This document shows, piece after piece, positions 1-5,105 of a stretch of DNA of 6,612 nucleotides (within the stretch, counting starts at the first letter, position 1; every line of letters starts with the position of its first letter). Source of the stretch: CAYHSY01 sp964359435 (GTDB lineage: Bacteria; Patescibacteriota; Minisyncoccia; UBA6257; JAUSGH01); assembly GCA_964359435.1 (NCBI GenBank), contig CAYHSY010000046.1, positions 1 through 6,612 on the forward strand, written 5' to 3'. The notes beneath the pieces were generated by a model, which had not been told where the DNA came from, ran no database searches, and saw nothing but the letters and a program-made list of their open reading frames with translations. The translations under genes and the position numbers were made by a program.

Positions 1-50
1 CCTACGGCACGCCCACTCCTTGGTTGGTTCTCAACCGCTAAGTTCCATTT

Positions 51-134
51 TGGTGCCCGGGGTGGGACTCGAACCCACAAGCCTTGCGGCGCATCCTCTT
101 AAGGGATGTGCGTATGCCATTTCGCCACCCGGGC
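51..134 (-). tRNA. tRNA-Leu (anticodon UAA)
   Basis: The minus strand folds into a complete type II tRNA. The acceptor stem pairs GCCCGGG with CCCGGGC, followed by A73 and an encoded CCA (plus-strand 51-53). The D-stem is GCG/CGC with GG in the loop. The anticodon stem is CATCC/GGATG with loop CTTAAGA, which gives anticodon UAA at 99-101. There is a long variable arm, and the T-stem GTGGG/CCCAC has the standard loop TTCGAGT. It lies 8 nt downstream of tRNA-Cys and is probably transcribed with it. The 50 bases beyond it (1-50) hold no gene I can recognise. Confidence 0.96.
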
Positions 135-142
135 GTATATTT

Positions 143-219
143 TGGAGGCCACGGTGGGATTTGCACCCACGAATAGCGGTTTTGCAGACCGCAGTGTTAG
201 ACTACTTCACCACGTGGCC
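143..219 (-). tRNA. tRNA-Cys (anticodon GCA)
   Basis: The minus strand gives acceptor stem GGCCACG/CGTGGCC, discriminator U73 (the usual cysteine identity base) and an encoded CCA (143-145). The anticodon stem is GCGGT/ACCGC with loop CTGCAAA, so the anticodon is GCA at 183-185. The T-stem GTGGG/CCCAC is perfect, but the T-loop reads TGCAAAT, so position 55 is G where nearly all elongator tRNAs have U (pseudouridine). The first base of the tRNA directly follows the stop codon of the upstream homing endonuclease gene. Confidence 0.95.
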
Positions 220-939
220 TTAATTAAGATATTGTATTATATTTAAGATCTTTTTATCAACCCTATCTTTTAATTTAAAATAATCTACATATATATTAAA
301 TTTTCGTTTTAAGAACGATTCGGGTTGTGTTTTTCCATACATAAACTTAAATAATTTAATACTATCAGACGTAGATAACGATAATTGCATCGATCTATGG
401 CTAGTATAAATTTTTTGCCTATCTAAATCTAATGCGCTTCCTAGATGTTTTAACAAGCCTATTAGAAATTTTTTGCTTCCTGATGTGAATATGGTAGAGA
501 GCTTCCTTATGATCAAGCTGCCCTTTATATTTTTAGTTCTCCATAAATACACGCAGCCATCTCCGTCAAAATAACCCCTTACGAAATCGTTTAGATATTT
601 TTTTGGCAACTTCGGAAATTTTACAGTCAGAGATTTATTCGGATAAAGCCCCAGTTTTATTAAATCTTCATACAAATTATGGTCCCCGATTCTTAACGAA
701 TAACTGATTTTGCTATTAGGAGTACGAGGCTGGCGAATTGTTATAACATGACCAGAGGATAGGGCGGATTTTATCTTTTCAATTGTGGATTTATCAATAC
801 TGGTAACTCTTATATATTTACCCCTCAAATAGCTTGCGTCCTCTAAGCTGCCATCCGCATAAAGATATCCTAATACATAGGCCATTGCTTGAGACCATTT
901 TTTAAAGAAATTTGCATTAACGGCATATTTTATACCCAC
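220..939 (-). CDS. Free-standing LAGLIDADG homing endonuclease
   Basis: The 239-residue protein has both hallmark LAGLIDADG helices of a single-chain enzyme: AYVLGYLYADG at about residues 20-30 and FVRGYFDGDG at about 119-128. The last acidic residues, D29 and D127, should bind the catalytic metal ions, and both are intact, so it is probably active. Family members make a double-strand break at a long target so that their own gene is copied into alleles lacking it. No intron or intein surrounds it: rbfA ends upstream and tRNA-Cys is whole downstream. The start shown is GTG at 937-939 with no Shine-Dalgarno. It keeps the FFKKWS segment that commonly precedes the first motif; M19 is a possible but less likely start. 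The open frame continues upstream without a stop to the rbfA TAA. The gene is visibly more AT-rich than rbfA or infB, consistent with acquisition by transfer. Confidence 0.88.
   Translation of the reverse strand: MGIKYAVNANFFKKWSQAMAYVLGYLYADGSLEDASYLRGKYIRVTSIDKSTIEKIKSALSSGHVITIRQPRTPNSKISYSLRIGDHNLYEDLIKLGLYPNKSLTVKFPKLPKKYLNDFVRGYFDGDGCVYLWRTKNIKGSLIIRKLSTIFTSGSKKFLIGLLKHLGSALDLDRQKIYTSHRSMQLSLSTSDSIKLFKFMYGKTQPESFLKRKFNIYVDYFKLKDRVDKKILNIIQYLN
231..260 (-). promoter_or_regulatory. Candidate promoter for tRNA-Cys/tRNA-Leu inside the endonuclease gene
   Basis: On the minus strand TTGATA (255-260) and TACAAT (231-236) are 18 nt apart. The predicted start lies about 5 nt before the tRNA-Cys 5' end, a normal distance for a tRNA promoter. 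A perfect TATAAT at 236-241 overlaps it but lacks a well-spaced -35 box. All of these elements fall within the last codons of the endonuclease gene. The boxes are seen directly; their function is inferred. Confidence 0.5.
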
Positions 940-987
940 AAATAAATTATAAGTGGTAATGTAGATAACTGCAAATCCTTCGCTCCT

Positions 988-1335
988 TTATTTATTCACC
1001 CCTTTTTCAATCTCAATCAAGTCCTTTTCAATCGCCGCGGCGCGTTCCAGGCCCTCGTCTAACACAAACATTAGCCGCGGCATGGGTTTGAAGTTAAGTT
1101 TATGATTCAATTCGTGCTGAAAATGCCCGGCCATTTTTTTGAGCGCGGCCAAAACCGGTTTTTCGGCCTTATGGGGCATCACGCTGATTTTGGCCTTGGC
1201 ATGGGCCAAGTCCTCCGACACTTCGACTTCCGTAAGGGTGATGAGCGCTCCGGCAAACTCAAATTCACGAAGTAGCATTTCTCCCAGTTCTTTCCTGAAT
1301 AAATGCCCCATTCTTTCCGGCCTGTGGAACTTCAT
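988..1335 (-). CDS. rbfA: 30S ribosome-binding factor RbfA
   Basis: RbfA is a small KH-fold protein that binds the immature 30S subunit and helps mature the 5' end and helix 1 of 16S rRNA. The 115-residue protein has the expected length. It shows the family core EVSEDLAHAKAKISV at about residues 38-52, then the helix with HFQHEL (71-76) and the segment with P86, L88, F90 and D93. The ATG start overlaps the infB stop codon as ATGA, implying translational coupling, and infB-rbfA is a classic gene pair. It ends with TAA at 988-990, and the homing endonuclease frame begins in the same phase directly afterwards. The lysine-rich C-terminus is short. The identification is firm from motif, length and neighbour. 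Confidence 0.95.
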   Translation of the reverse strand: MKFHRPERMGHLFRKELGEMLLREFEFAGALITLTEVEVSEDLAHAKAKISVMPHKAEKPVLAALKKMAGHFQHELNHKLNFKPMPRLMFVLDEGLERAAAIEKDLIEIEKGVNK

Positions 1336-2765
1336 GCGCGTGCGATTAATTTATCCCCAATCTGTACGACTGCCTCGGAGCTGAACAACATTCCACATTC
1401 ATTGCCGGCTAAAACGCGCGCCGCGTCGCGTTTTTGCGATTGCAGGTTGATAATACGTCCTTTGCCGACAACTTTTTCAAGGCGTTCAACGTCTACCGTC
1501 CCGCCATTCCTGATTTCGCCTTCCAAGACCTTGCCGCCGATGATTTGATGCCCGCTTTTTTTGCCGAAGACGGCGAGGATTTGGAGTTCCCCCAGCGCTT
1601 TAAGGGTGGTGCCTGTGGCAACCATCTCTTGCACGGCTTTCAAGAGATCATAAATAATATCGGATTGTATAATATTTACAATTTGGGCTGTTGCGAGCGT
1701 GACCGCCGGTTTGGTGATTTTGGAACGGAAGGCGAGAATCGCCGCGCCATAGGCGATGGCCGCCTTGACGTCGCCGTCCGTTACATCACCAACCGATGCC
1801 TCTATAATTTCAATATGTATATTGGCCGGTGTGGTTATGCCTTTCGTCACGGCATTCAGCGCTTCCAGCGATCCGCCCAAATCCGCTTTGAGCATCAAGG
1901 GTATGATGACCTCCCCTTCTTTCGCCGCTCGCGCCGCCTTAGCCCTCACGGCCACGTGCGGCGTTGCCGCTTCGAGTTCGGTTTTGCCGGTATGGAATTC
2001 CGCGCCGATTTCCGGCAGGTGCTCAAAACCGAAGATCACAGCCGGTGCGGATGGCGTGAGCTCTTCCACTCGCGTGCCCAAAAAACTTTCCAATATCTTG
2101 ATTTTGCCCGAAGTGTTTCCGGCGGTTATATAATCACCCGCCCGGAGTACGCCGTTTTTCACAATGACGTCCGCGATGATGCCGCGCCTGTTGTCGAGCT
2201 GGCTTTCCAATATATATCCCCCTGCCGGCGCCGCCGGGTCATATTCCAAGCCCTCCACGTCCGCGGCCAGTAGAATCACGTCCAGTAGTTCATTGATGCC
2301 CTCGCCGGTTTTAGCGGAAACCCCTTGCCAGCTCACGCTCCCGCCATACCCTTCCAAAAGGACGCCTTCTTTCATCAGCTCCTGTTTGACAGCTTCAATG
2401 TTGGATTGATTGGCTTTATCAATTTTGTTGATGGCGACTATGAACGGCGTTTTGGTTTCGGTTAAAACTTTGATGGCTTCTTTGGTCTGGTTCTGCACAT
2501 TGTCGGTTGCGGCGACGACCAGGATGGCGAGGTCGGCAATGTTTGCGCCTCTCGCGCGCATTTTGGCAAATGCCTCATGGCCGGGCGTGTCAATGAAGGT
2601 GATTTTCTGACCGCCGTGTTCAATCTCGTATGCTCCGACGGATTGTGTAATACCTCCGGCTTCTTTGGCCGCGATGGTGGTCTTCCGAATATAATCCAGC
2701 AAACTGGTTTTTCCGTGGTCCACGTGTCCCATGACCACGACAACCGGTGGGCGTTTCATATGCAT
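1332..2765 (-). CDS. infB: Translation initiation factor IF-2, short form
   Basis: IF-2 is the GTPase that positions initiator fMet-tRNA on the 30S subunit and promotes subunit joining. The G motifs are complete: GHVDHGKT (13-20), the G2 threonine T40, DTPGH (59-63) with the catalytic histidine, NKID (113-116) and SAK (150-152). A beta-barrel domain II (about 180-265), domain III (about 280-375) and the C-terminal fMet-tRNA-binding barrel (about 380-475) follow. At 477 residues it lacks the whole N-terminal extension of typical bacterial IF-2 (often 600-900 residues), and the G domain begins within the first ten residues. Two start codons are possible, ATG at 2765 and ATG at 2759. The promoter position favours 2759, which would give 475 residues. 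It overlaps rbfA by 4 nt. nusA, often upstream, is absent here. Confidence 0.97.
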   Translation of the reverse strand: MHMKRPPVVVVMGHVDHGKTSLLDYIRKTTIAAKEAGGITQSVGAYEIEHGGQKITFIDTPGHEAFAKMRARGANIADLAILVVAATDNVQNQTKEAIKVLTETKTPFIVAINKIDKANQSNIEAVKQELMKEGVLLEGYGGSVSWQGVSAKTGEGINELLDVILLAADVEGLEYDPAAPAGGYILESQLDNRRGIIADVIVKNGVLRAGDYITAGNTSGKIKILESFLGTRVEELTPSAPAVIFGFEHLPEIGAEFHTGKTELEAATPHVAVRAKAARAAKEGEVIIPLMLKADLGGSLEALNAVTKGITTPANIHIEIIEASVGDVTDGDVKAAIAYGAAILAFRSKITKPAVTLATAQIVNIIQSDIIYDLLKAVQEMVATGTTLKALGELQILAVFGKKSGHQIIGGKVLEGEIRNGGTVDVERLEKVVGKGRIINLQSQKRDAARVLAGNECGMLFSSEAVVQIGDKLIARA

Positions 2766-2767
2766 GT

Positions 2768-2796
2768 ATTCTACCCTACTTGCAATCAGGAGTCAA
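2768..2796 (-). promoter_or_regulatory. infB promoter, near-leaderless arrangement
   Basis: On the minus strand TTGACT (2791-2796) and TAGAAT (2768-2773) are separated by exactly 17 nt, close to the sigma-70 consensus. A start 7 nt past the -10 box falls at about 2761, two bases before the ATG at 2759. Such a message would have no room for a Shine-Dalgarno. The ATG at 2765 would lie upstream of this start point. The boxes are seen directly; the start point is inferred. Confidence 0.6.
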
Positions 2797-2809
2797 AAAG
2801 CTGTATATT
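2780..2809 (+). promoter_or_regulatory. Candidate divergent promoter for the exported-protein gene
   Basis: TTGCAA (2780-2785) and TATATT (2804-2809) are 18 nt apart on the plus strand and predict a start near 2816, leaving a leader of about 60 nt before the ATG at 2875. The element overlaps the divergent infB promoter, so polymerases may compete. The match to consensus is moderate. Confidence 0.35.
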
Positions 2810-2874
2810 TAGGGATGTTCTTCGGGGGCCCGGCCGCGGGGCTTTCAGCGGCGATTTGCTTGGGAGTTCTTCGC

Positions 2875-3270
2875 ATGAAGAAGAGTCATCTCGTTCTGGT
2901 CATCGTCCTCGTGTCCATCTCCTTCGTGGGTTTGTTTTCTCTAGCCATCGCGTTCTCTTTGGTTCCTTCGGTTGAGGCCCAGGAAGGCGGTGCCGTCGCG
3001 GAGCGGGAAATCCCTCCGGCCGCCCATCTCTATGTCCTTTCTCCGACCGACGGCAAGGTGATTTTCTATAAGGCCTTCGCCCGCGAAAATGACTTTTCGC
3101 TGGGTGAAGTGAATGGTAGAGCGATGAAATGGTATATCCCCATCGAGAACTCTGCGTGGAAAGCCGAATGGCTTATGTCCTCCGGCGGCATCATCCTGAT
3201 AGTCAAAGAACCTCTGGAGCTTGACGCGGAAAACCGCGTCGTCGCGCATCCCCCGCAGAAAAAGAAGTGA
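2875..3270 (+). CDS. Small exported protein of unknown function
   Basis: The ATG at 2875 is chosen because GGGAG (2862-2866) sits 8 nt upstream and the protein then opens with a typical signal sequence: MKK, a hydrophobic stretch at about residues 6-30, and a signal peptidase I-like site VEA|QE after residue 35. The frame is open further upstream, but that part resembles neither coding sequence nor a signal peptide. The mature part is about 96 residues: a polar linker (36-50), then a compact region with short strands (LYVLSPTDGKVIFY 52-65, GRAMKWYIPI 81-90, GGIILIV 104-110), and a PPQKKK tail. There are no cysteines, so disulfides and lipidation are excluded. I recognise no family. It is probably secreted or anchored by an uncleaved N-terminal helix. 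It is divergent from infB and convergent with the methyltransferase. Confidence 0.75.
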   Translation: MKKSHLVLVIVLVSISFVGLFSLAIAFSLVPSVEAQEGGAVAEREIPPAAHLYVLSPTDGKVIFYKAFARENDFSLGEVNGRAMKWYIPIENSAWKAEWLMSSGGIILIVKEPLELDAENRVVAHPPQKKK

Positions 3271-3283
3271 GCGCATCAGCCGA

Positions 3284-3308
3284 GCCGGAAACCCCAGCCC
3301 GGTCTTTT
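3284..3308 (+). terminator. Weak candidate terminator between convergent genes
   Basis: A short stem pairs GCCGG (3284-3288) with CCGGT (3299-3303, outer pair G-U) around a 10-nt loop and is followed by CTTTT. It lies just after the exported-protein stop codon and at the end of the convergent methyltransferase gene. The stem is short and the T-run brief, so this is tentative. Confidence 0.25.
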
Positions 3309-3876
3309 ATTTTCTGGCTACAATATAATAATCACGCTTCCTTTCGTCAAAGATTTCGATGTTAAAATTTTGAGCGGCGAACATGTCGGCCAGAGATTGA
3401 GGTTTGTAAAAAATACTGTCGAATCTTAACAAGCCCTCAAAAACCCCGATCAATTTTCCGCCAATGGTCGCGGGATTAAATTCGGCAATGATTGCGGTTC
3501 CGCCGCTTCTGAGCACGCGCTTGATTTCCCGGATAACCTGGGGATGATCCGCCATGTGATGAAAGGCGTCAACCAAGATAATCTTATCCGCGCTTTCATT
3601 TGGAAGTGGGATGTTTTCGCCGGTCCCGGCCATGCACGCCAATTCGGGATGTTTTTTCCGGCATTGTGATAGCATTTTCTCTGAAACATCGACTACAACT
3701 ATCCTAGCTACTTTGCCTATGAAAAATTGGGCGATCCGGCCCGTCCCACCGCCCACGTCGACGACGATGTCTGAGGCGCGGAAATCCCCGATTTGATGGA
3801 TCTTATTGAAAGTTGTTTTGGCACCCGGATGTAGTTTTTCGTATACCGGCGCCAGAATATTGAAAAATTTTGACAT
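3307..3876 (-). CDS. Class I SAM-dependent methyltransferase (Methyltransf_11/UbiE-like)
   Basis: The 189-residue protein has the Rossmann-fold methyltransferase signature. Motif I VVDVGGGTGR (38-47) binds S-adenosylmethionine. The acidic residue D63 in VVVDVS (60-65) ends strand 2 and should contact the ribose. Motif II region DKIILVDAFHHM spans 97-108, and LRSGGTAIIAEFNP (122-135) forms the next strand and turn. The HHM segment and overall layout resemble UbiE/COQ5-like and other small-molecule methyltransferases. The substrate cannot be read from the sequence, and at 189 residues it is shorter than true UbiE (about 250). The ATG at 3876 has no Shine-Dalgarno. A weak TATTAC lies 6 nt upstream, which would make it leaderless, but no good -35 box accompanies it. 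A palindrome separates it from the upstream Cas2-like gene. Confidence 0.88.
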   Translation of the reverse strand: MSKFFNILAPVYEKLHPGAKTTFNKIHQIGDFRASDIVVDVGGGTGRIAQFFIGKVARIVVVDVSEKMLSQCRKKHPELACMAGTGENIPLPNESADKIILVDAFHHMADHPQVIREIKRVLRSGGTAIIAEFNPATIGGKLIGVFEGLLRFDSIFYKPQSLADMFAAQNFNIEIFDERKRDYYIVARK

Positions 3877-3901
3877 AGTTTAGTAATAAAGCACGCAATC
3901 T

Positions 3902-3947
3902 CACAACCTTGCCAATCTGTCCGATCGGACAGATCGGCAAGGTTGTG
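3902..3947. repeat. Palindromic repeat, copy A
   Basis: Two 23-nt arms (3902-3924 and 3925-3947) are complementary except for one A-C mismatch, with no spacer. The core 3904-3945 matches copy B at 4601-4642 in 38 of 42 positions, and all four differences are transitions. It begins 7 nt past the last base of the Cas2-like gene's stop codon. There is no T-run on either side, so it is not a standard intrinsic terminator. Confidence 0.93.
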
Positions 3948-3953
3948 TAATGC

Positions 3954-4523
3954 TTATCCGATTTGTTTCAGCGTGCCGCTTTTGGTTATGGCGAAAATCT
4001 CCACAAACTTTATTAGCTCGTTTTTACGCAGATCCTTTATAAATTCTTCGGGTAAAATATTTTTACCCAACCAAACACTCTTCTGTATCATTGTGAACCC
4101 TAGATTTTTTAAGACGCTTCTTATCCATTTACGCCAAACAGCTAACTTTTCGGGTATATCGAAAACGATAATTTTTAGTTCATCGCCAACCTCCAGAGAA
4201 TAATGGATTTTTATTCGCCCTCGGAAATATTTTAATTTTCCAAGACCAGCTTTAGATAACAACCATTTTTTACCAGGCCCCTTGGCTACCAATCCTTGAT
4301 TTTTTAATTTACTTAACAAGCAACTAAATTGCTGTCTTAATTCTATTTGATTTATGGCGTTTTTAAGAAATGTCGGTCTCTCCGGGAGCTGTACGTGCCG
4401 TCCCTTTCTTCTGGCATACCAACCTGTCTTGCCGTGCTGTATAGTCCAATCAGAGATGTCATGTGCCGTATCAATCCCTAATTGCAGCATCTGTAAAATC
4501 AGCCAGCTCAAATCCCCTTTCAT
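3954..4523 (-). CDS. PaaX-like protein: winged helix plus Cas2-like domain
   Basis: The 189-residue protein has two parts. Residues about 1-100 look like a winged-helix DNA-binding region, with a helical start, LLSKLKNQGLVAKG (69-82) and a basic KKWLLSKAGLGKLKYF segment. Residues about 115-185 resemble the Cas2-type ferredoxin fold of PaaX-family regulators: strand and turn LKIIVFDIPE (116-125), a helix with WRKWIRSVLKNLGF (130-143), then QKSVWLG (147-153). D122 is where Cas2 has its strand-1 aspartate. Automated pipelines often label such Patescibacteria proteins Cas2, but there is no Cas1 or CRISPR array here, so a transcriptional regulator or a component of a mobile module is more likely. 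The ATG at 4523 has no Shine-Dalgarno. A TATAAA at 4552-4557 could be its -10 box. The gene is AT-rich and sits between two related palindromes. Confidence 0.7.
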   Translation of the reverse strand: MKGDLSWLILQMLQLGIDTAHDISDWTIQHGKTGWYARRKGRHVQLPERPTFLKNAINQIELRQQFSCLLSKLKNQGLVAKGPGKKWLLSKAGLGKLKYFRGRIKIHYSLEVGDELKIIVFDIPEKLAVWRKWIRSVLKNLGFTMIQKSVWLGKNILPEEFIKDLRKNELIKFVEIFAITKSGTLKQIG

Positions 4524-4599
4524 AGATTTAAGGAGTTTATTAATTTATATTTTTATACAATCGCGGATCGTCATCTTATCATAGGTTAACATGTCGAGG

Positions 4600-4643
4600 T
4601 CAACCTTGCCAATTTGCCCGATCGGATAGATTGGCAAGGTTGA
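4600..4643. repeat. Palindromic repeat, copy B
   Basis: Arms 4600-4621 and 4622-4643 pair over 22 positions with one C-A mismatch and two G-T wobbles. The element shares 38 of 42 core positions with copy A on the other side of the Cas2-like gene. Copy B is the more decayed palindrome. It lies 77 nt upstream of the Cas2-like start codon and about 70 nt before tRNA-Ser. Confidence 0.92.
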
Positions 4644-4674
4644 GACGCGCAGCGTTGTTTTTTAATTACGGTGT

Positions 4675-4708
4675 TTGCTTTAATGACAGGAAAAAGTTAA
4701 TATATAAA
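4675..4708 (+). promoter_or_regulatory. Candidate tRNA-Ser promoter region
   Basis: An AT-rich stretch carries TATATA (4701-4706) and TATAAA (4703-4708), placing transcription start at or just before the tRNA 5' end (4716). The -35 box is unclear. TTGCTT (4675-4680) is 17 nt from an imperfect TAATAT (4698-4703), and TTAATG (4680-4685) is 17 nt from TATAAA. A promoter here is likely, but its exact boxes are uncertain. Confidence 0.4.
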
Positions 4709-4715
4709 GACAAAC

Positions 4716-4806
4716 GGTGAGGTACCCAAGAGGCTGAAGGGGGGAGATTGCTAATCTCCTAGGTCGGGGTAAACCCGGCGCGAGGGTTCAAATCCCTCCC
4801 TCACCG
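4716..4806 (+). tRNA. tRNA-Ser (anticodon GCU)
   Basis: This is a complete type II tRNA. The acceptor stem is GGTGAGG/CCTCACC (4716-4722 with 4799-4805), with discriminator G73 at 4806 as expected for serine. The anticodon stem is GGAGA/TCTCC with loop TTGCTAA, giving anticodon GCU at 4750-4752. A long variable arm contains a CGGG/CCCG stem. The T-arm GAGGG-TTCAAAT-CCCTC is standard. CCA is not encoded (the next bases are CAG), unlike the Leu and Cys tRNAs here. The last 16 bases, from T-loop to G73, are the start of the 18-bp direct repeat that recurs twice downstream. Confidence 0.96.
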
Positions 4807-4846
4807 CAGCGAACAGAGTGAGCGAGGATGAGGGAGGGATTTGAAC
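4786..4846. repeat. Inverted copy of the tRNA-Ser T-arm and acceptor 3' strand
   Basis: Bases 4827-4846 are the reverse complement of tRNA-Ser bases 4786-4805 with one mismatch (19 of 20). The 21-nt loop spans 4806-4826. In RNA this hairpin would compete with the tRNA's own T-stem and acceptor stem. The same inverted segment recurs at 4987-5005, up to the assembly gap. Confidence 0.9.
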
Positions 4847-4857
4847 ACGAAAGGGGT

Positions 4858-4932
4858 CGGGAAAACAGTTGTTTTCCCGTGCCGGAAGCTGGAAACCGAA
4901 GGGTTTCCAAGCGCAGCCGCCGCGAAGCGGCG
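4858..4932. repeat. Three consecutive hairpins inside the array unit
   Basis: Hairpin one pairs CGGGAAAAC (4858-4866) with GTTTTCCCG (4871-4879) around AGTT. Hairpin two pairs GGAAACC (4891-4897) with GGTTTCC (4902-4908) around GAAG. Hairpin three pairs CGCCGC (4918-4923) with GCGGCG (4927-4932) around GAA. All three stems are perfect. Such regular packing suggests selected RNA or single-stranded DNA structure rather than chance. None is followed by a T-run. Confidence 0.85.
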
Positions 4933-5005
4933 CAGCGAGCAGGTAGTGATAATCCCTCCCTCACCGCAGCGAACAGAGTGAGCGAGGATGAGGGAGGGAT
5001 TTGAA

Positions 5006-5105
5006 NNNNNNNNNNNNNNNNNNNNNNNNNNNNNNNNNNNNNNNNNNNNNNNNNNNNNNNNNNNNNNNNNNNNNNNNNNNNNNNNNNNNNNNNNNNNNNN
5101 NNNNN
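5006..5105. other. Assembly gap of 100 N inside the repeat array
   Basis: Exactly 100 N bases interrupt the second unit. A round 100 is a usual placeholder for a gap of unknown size. The flanks match unit 1 in register only if 68 bp, or 68 plus multiples of 160 bp, are missing. The array copy number is therefore not known from this sequence. Confidence 0.97.

Noticed and set aside
1..50. Further RNA gene at the left edge
   Set aside because: There is a short GGTT/AACC hairpin but no tRNA arm, tmRNA or RNase P motif that I can support.
220..939. Endonuclease as part of an intron or intein
   Set aside because: The tRNA-Cys and rbfA genes on either side are intact, and no intron core or intein splice motifs are visible.
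1332..1335. UGA recoded as an amino acid
   Set aside because: infB ends on TGA exactly at the rbfA ATG, and the genes ending at 3270 and 5533 also use TGA, so it behaves as a stop.
1434..2273. 279-codon plus-strand open frame opposite infB
   Set aside because: It is antisense to the conserved IF-2 domains, rich in Arg and Phe as expected of a mirror frame, and has no ribosome site or family likeness.
2815..2874. Upstream start (ATG 2815) for the exported protein
   Set aside because: It would bury the signal peptide behind 20 residues, and the AGGG before it has no spacing. The ATG at 2875 has a proper Shine-Dalgarno.
3902..3947. Palindrome A as the intrinsic terminator of the Cas2-like gene
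   Set aside because: The position fits, but no T-run follows the stem on the minus strand, and the near-identical copy B lies upstream of the gene.
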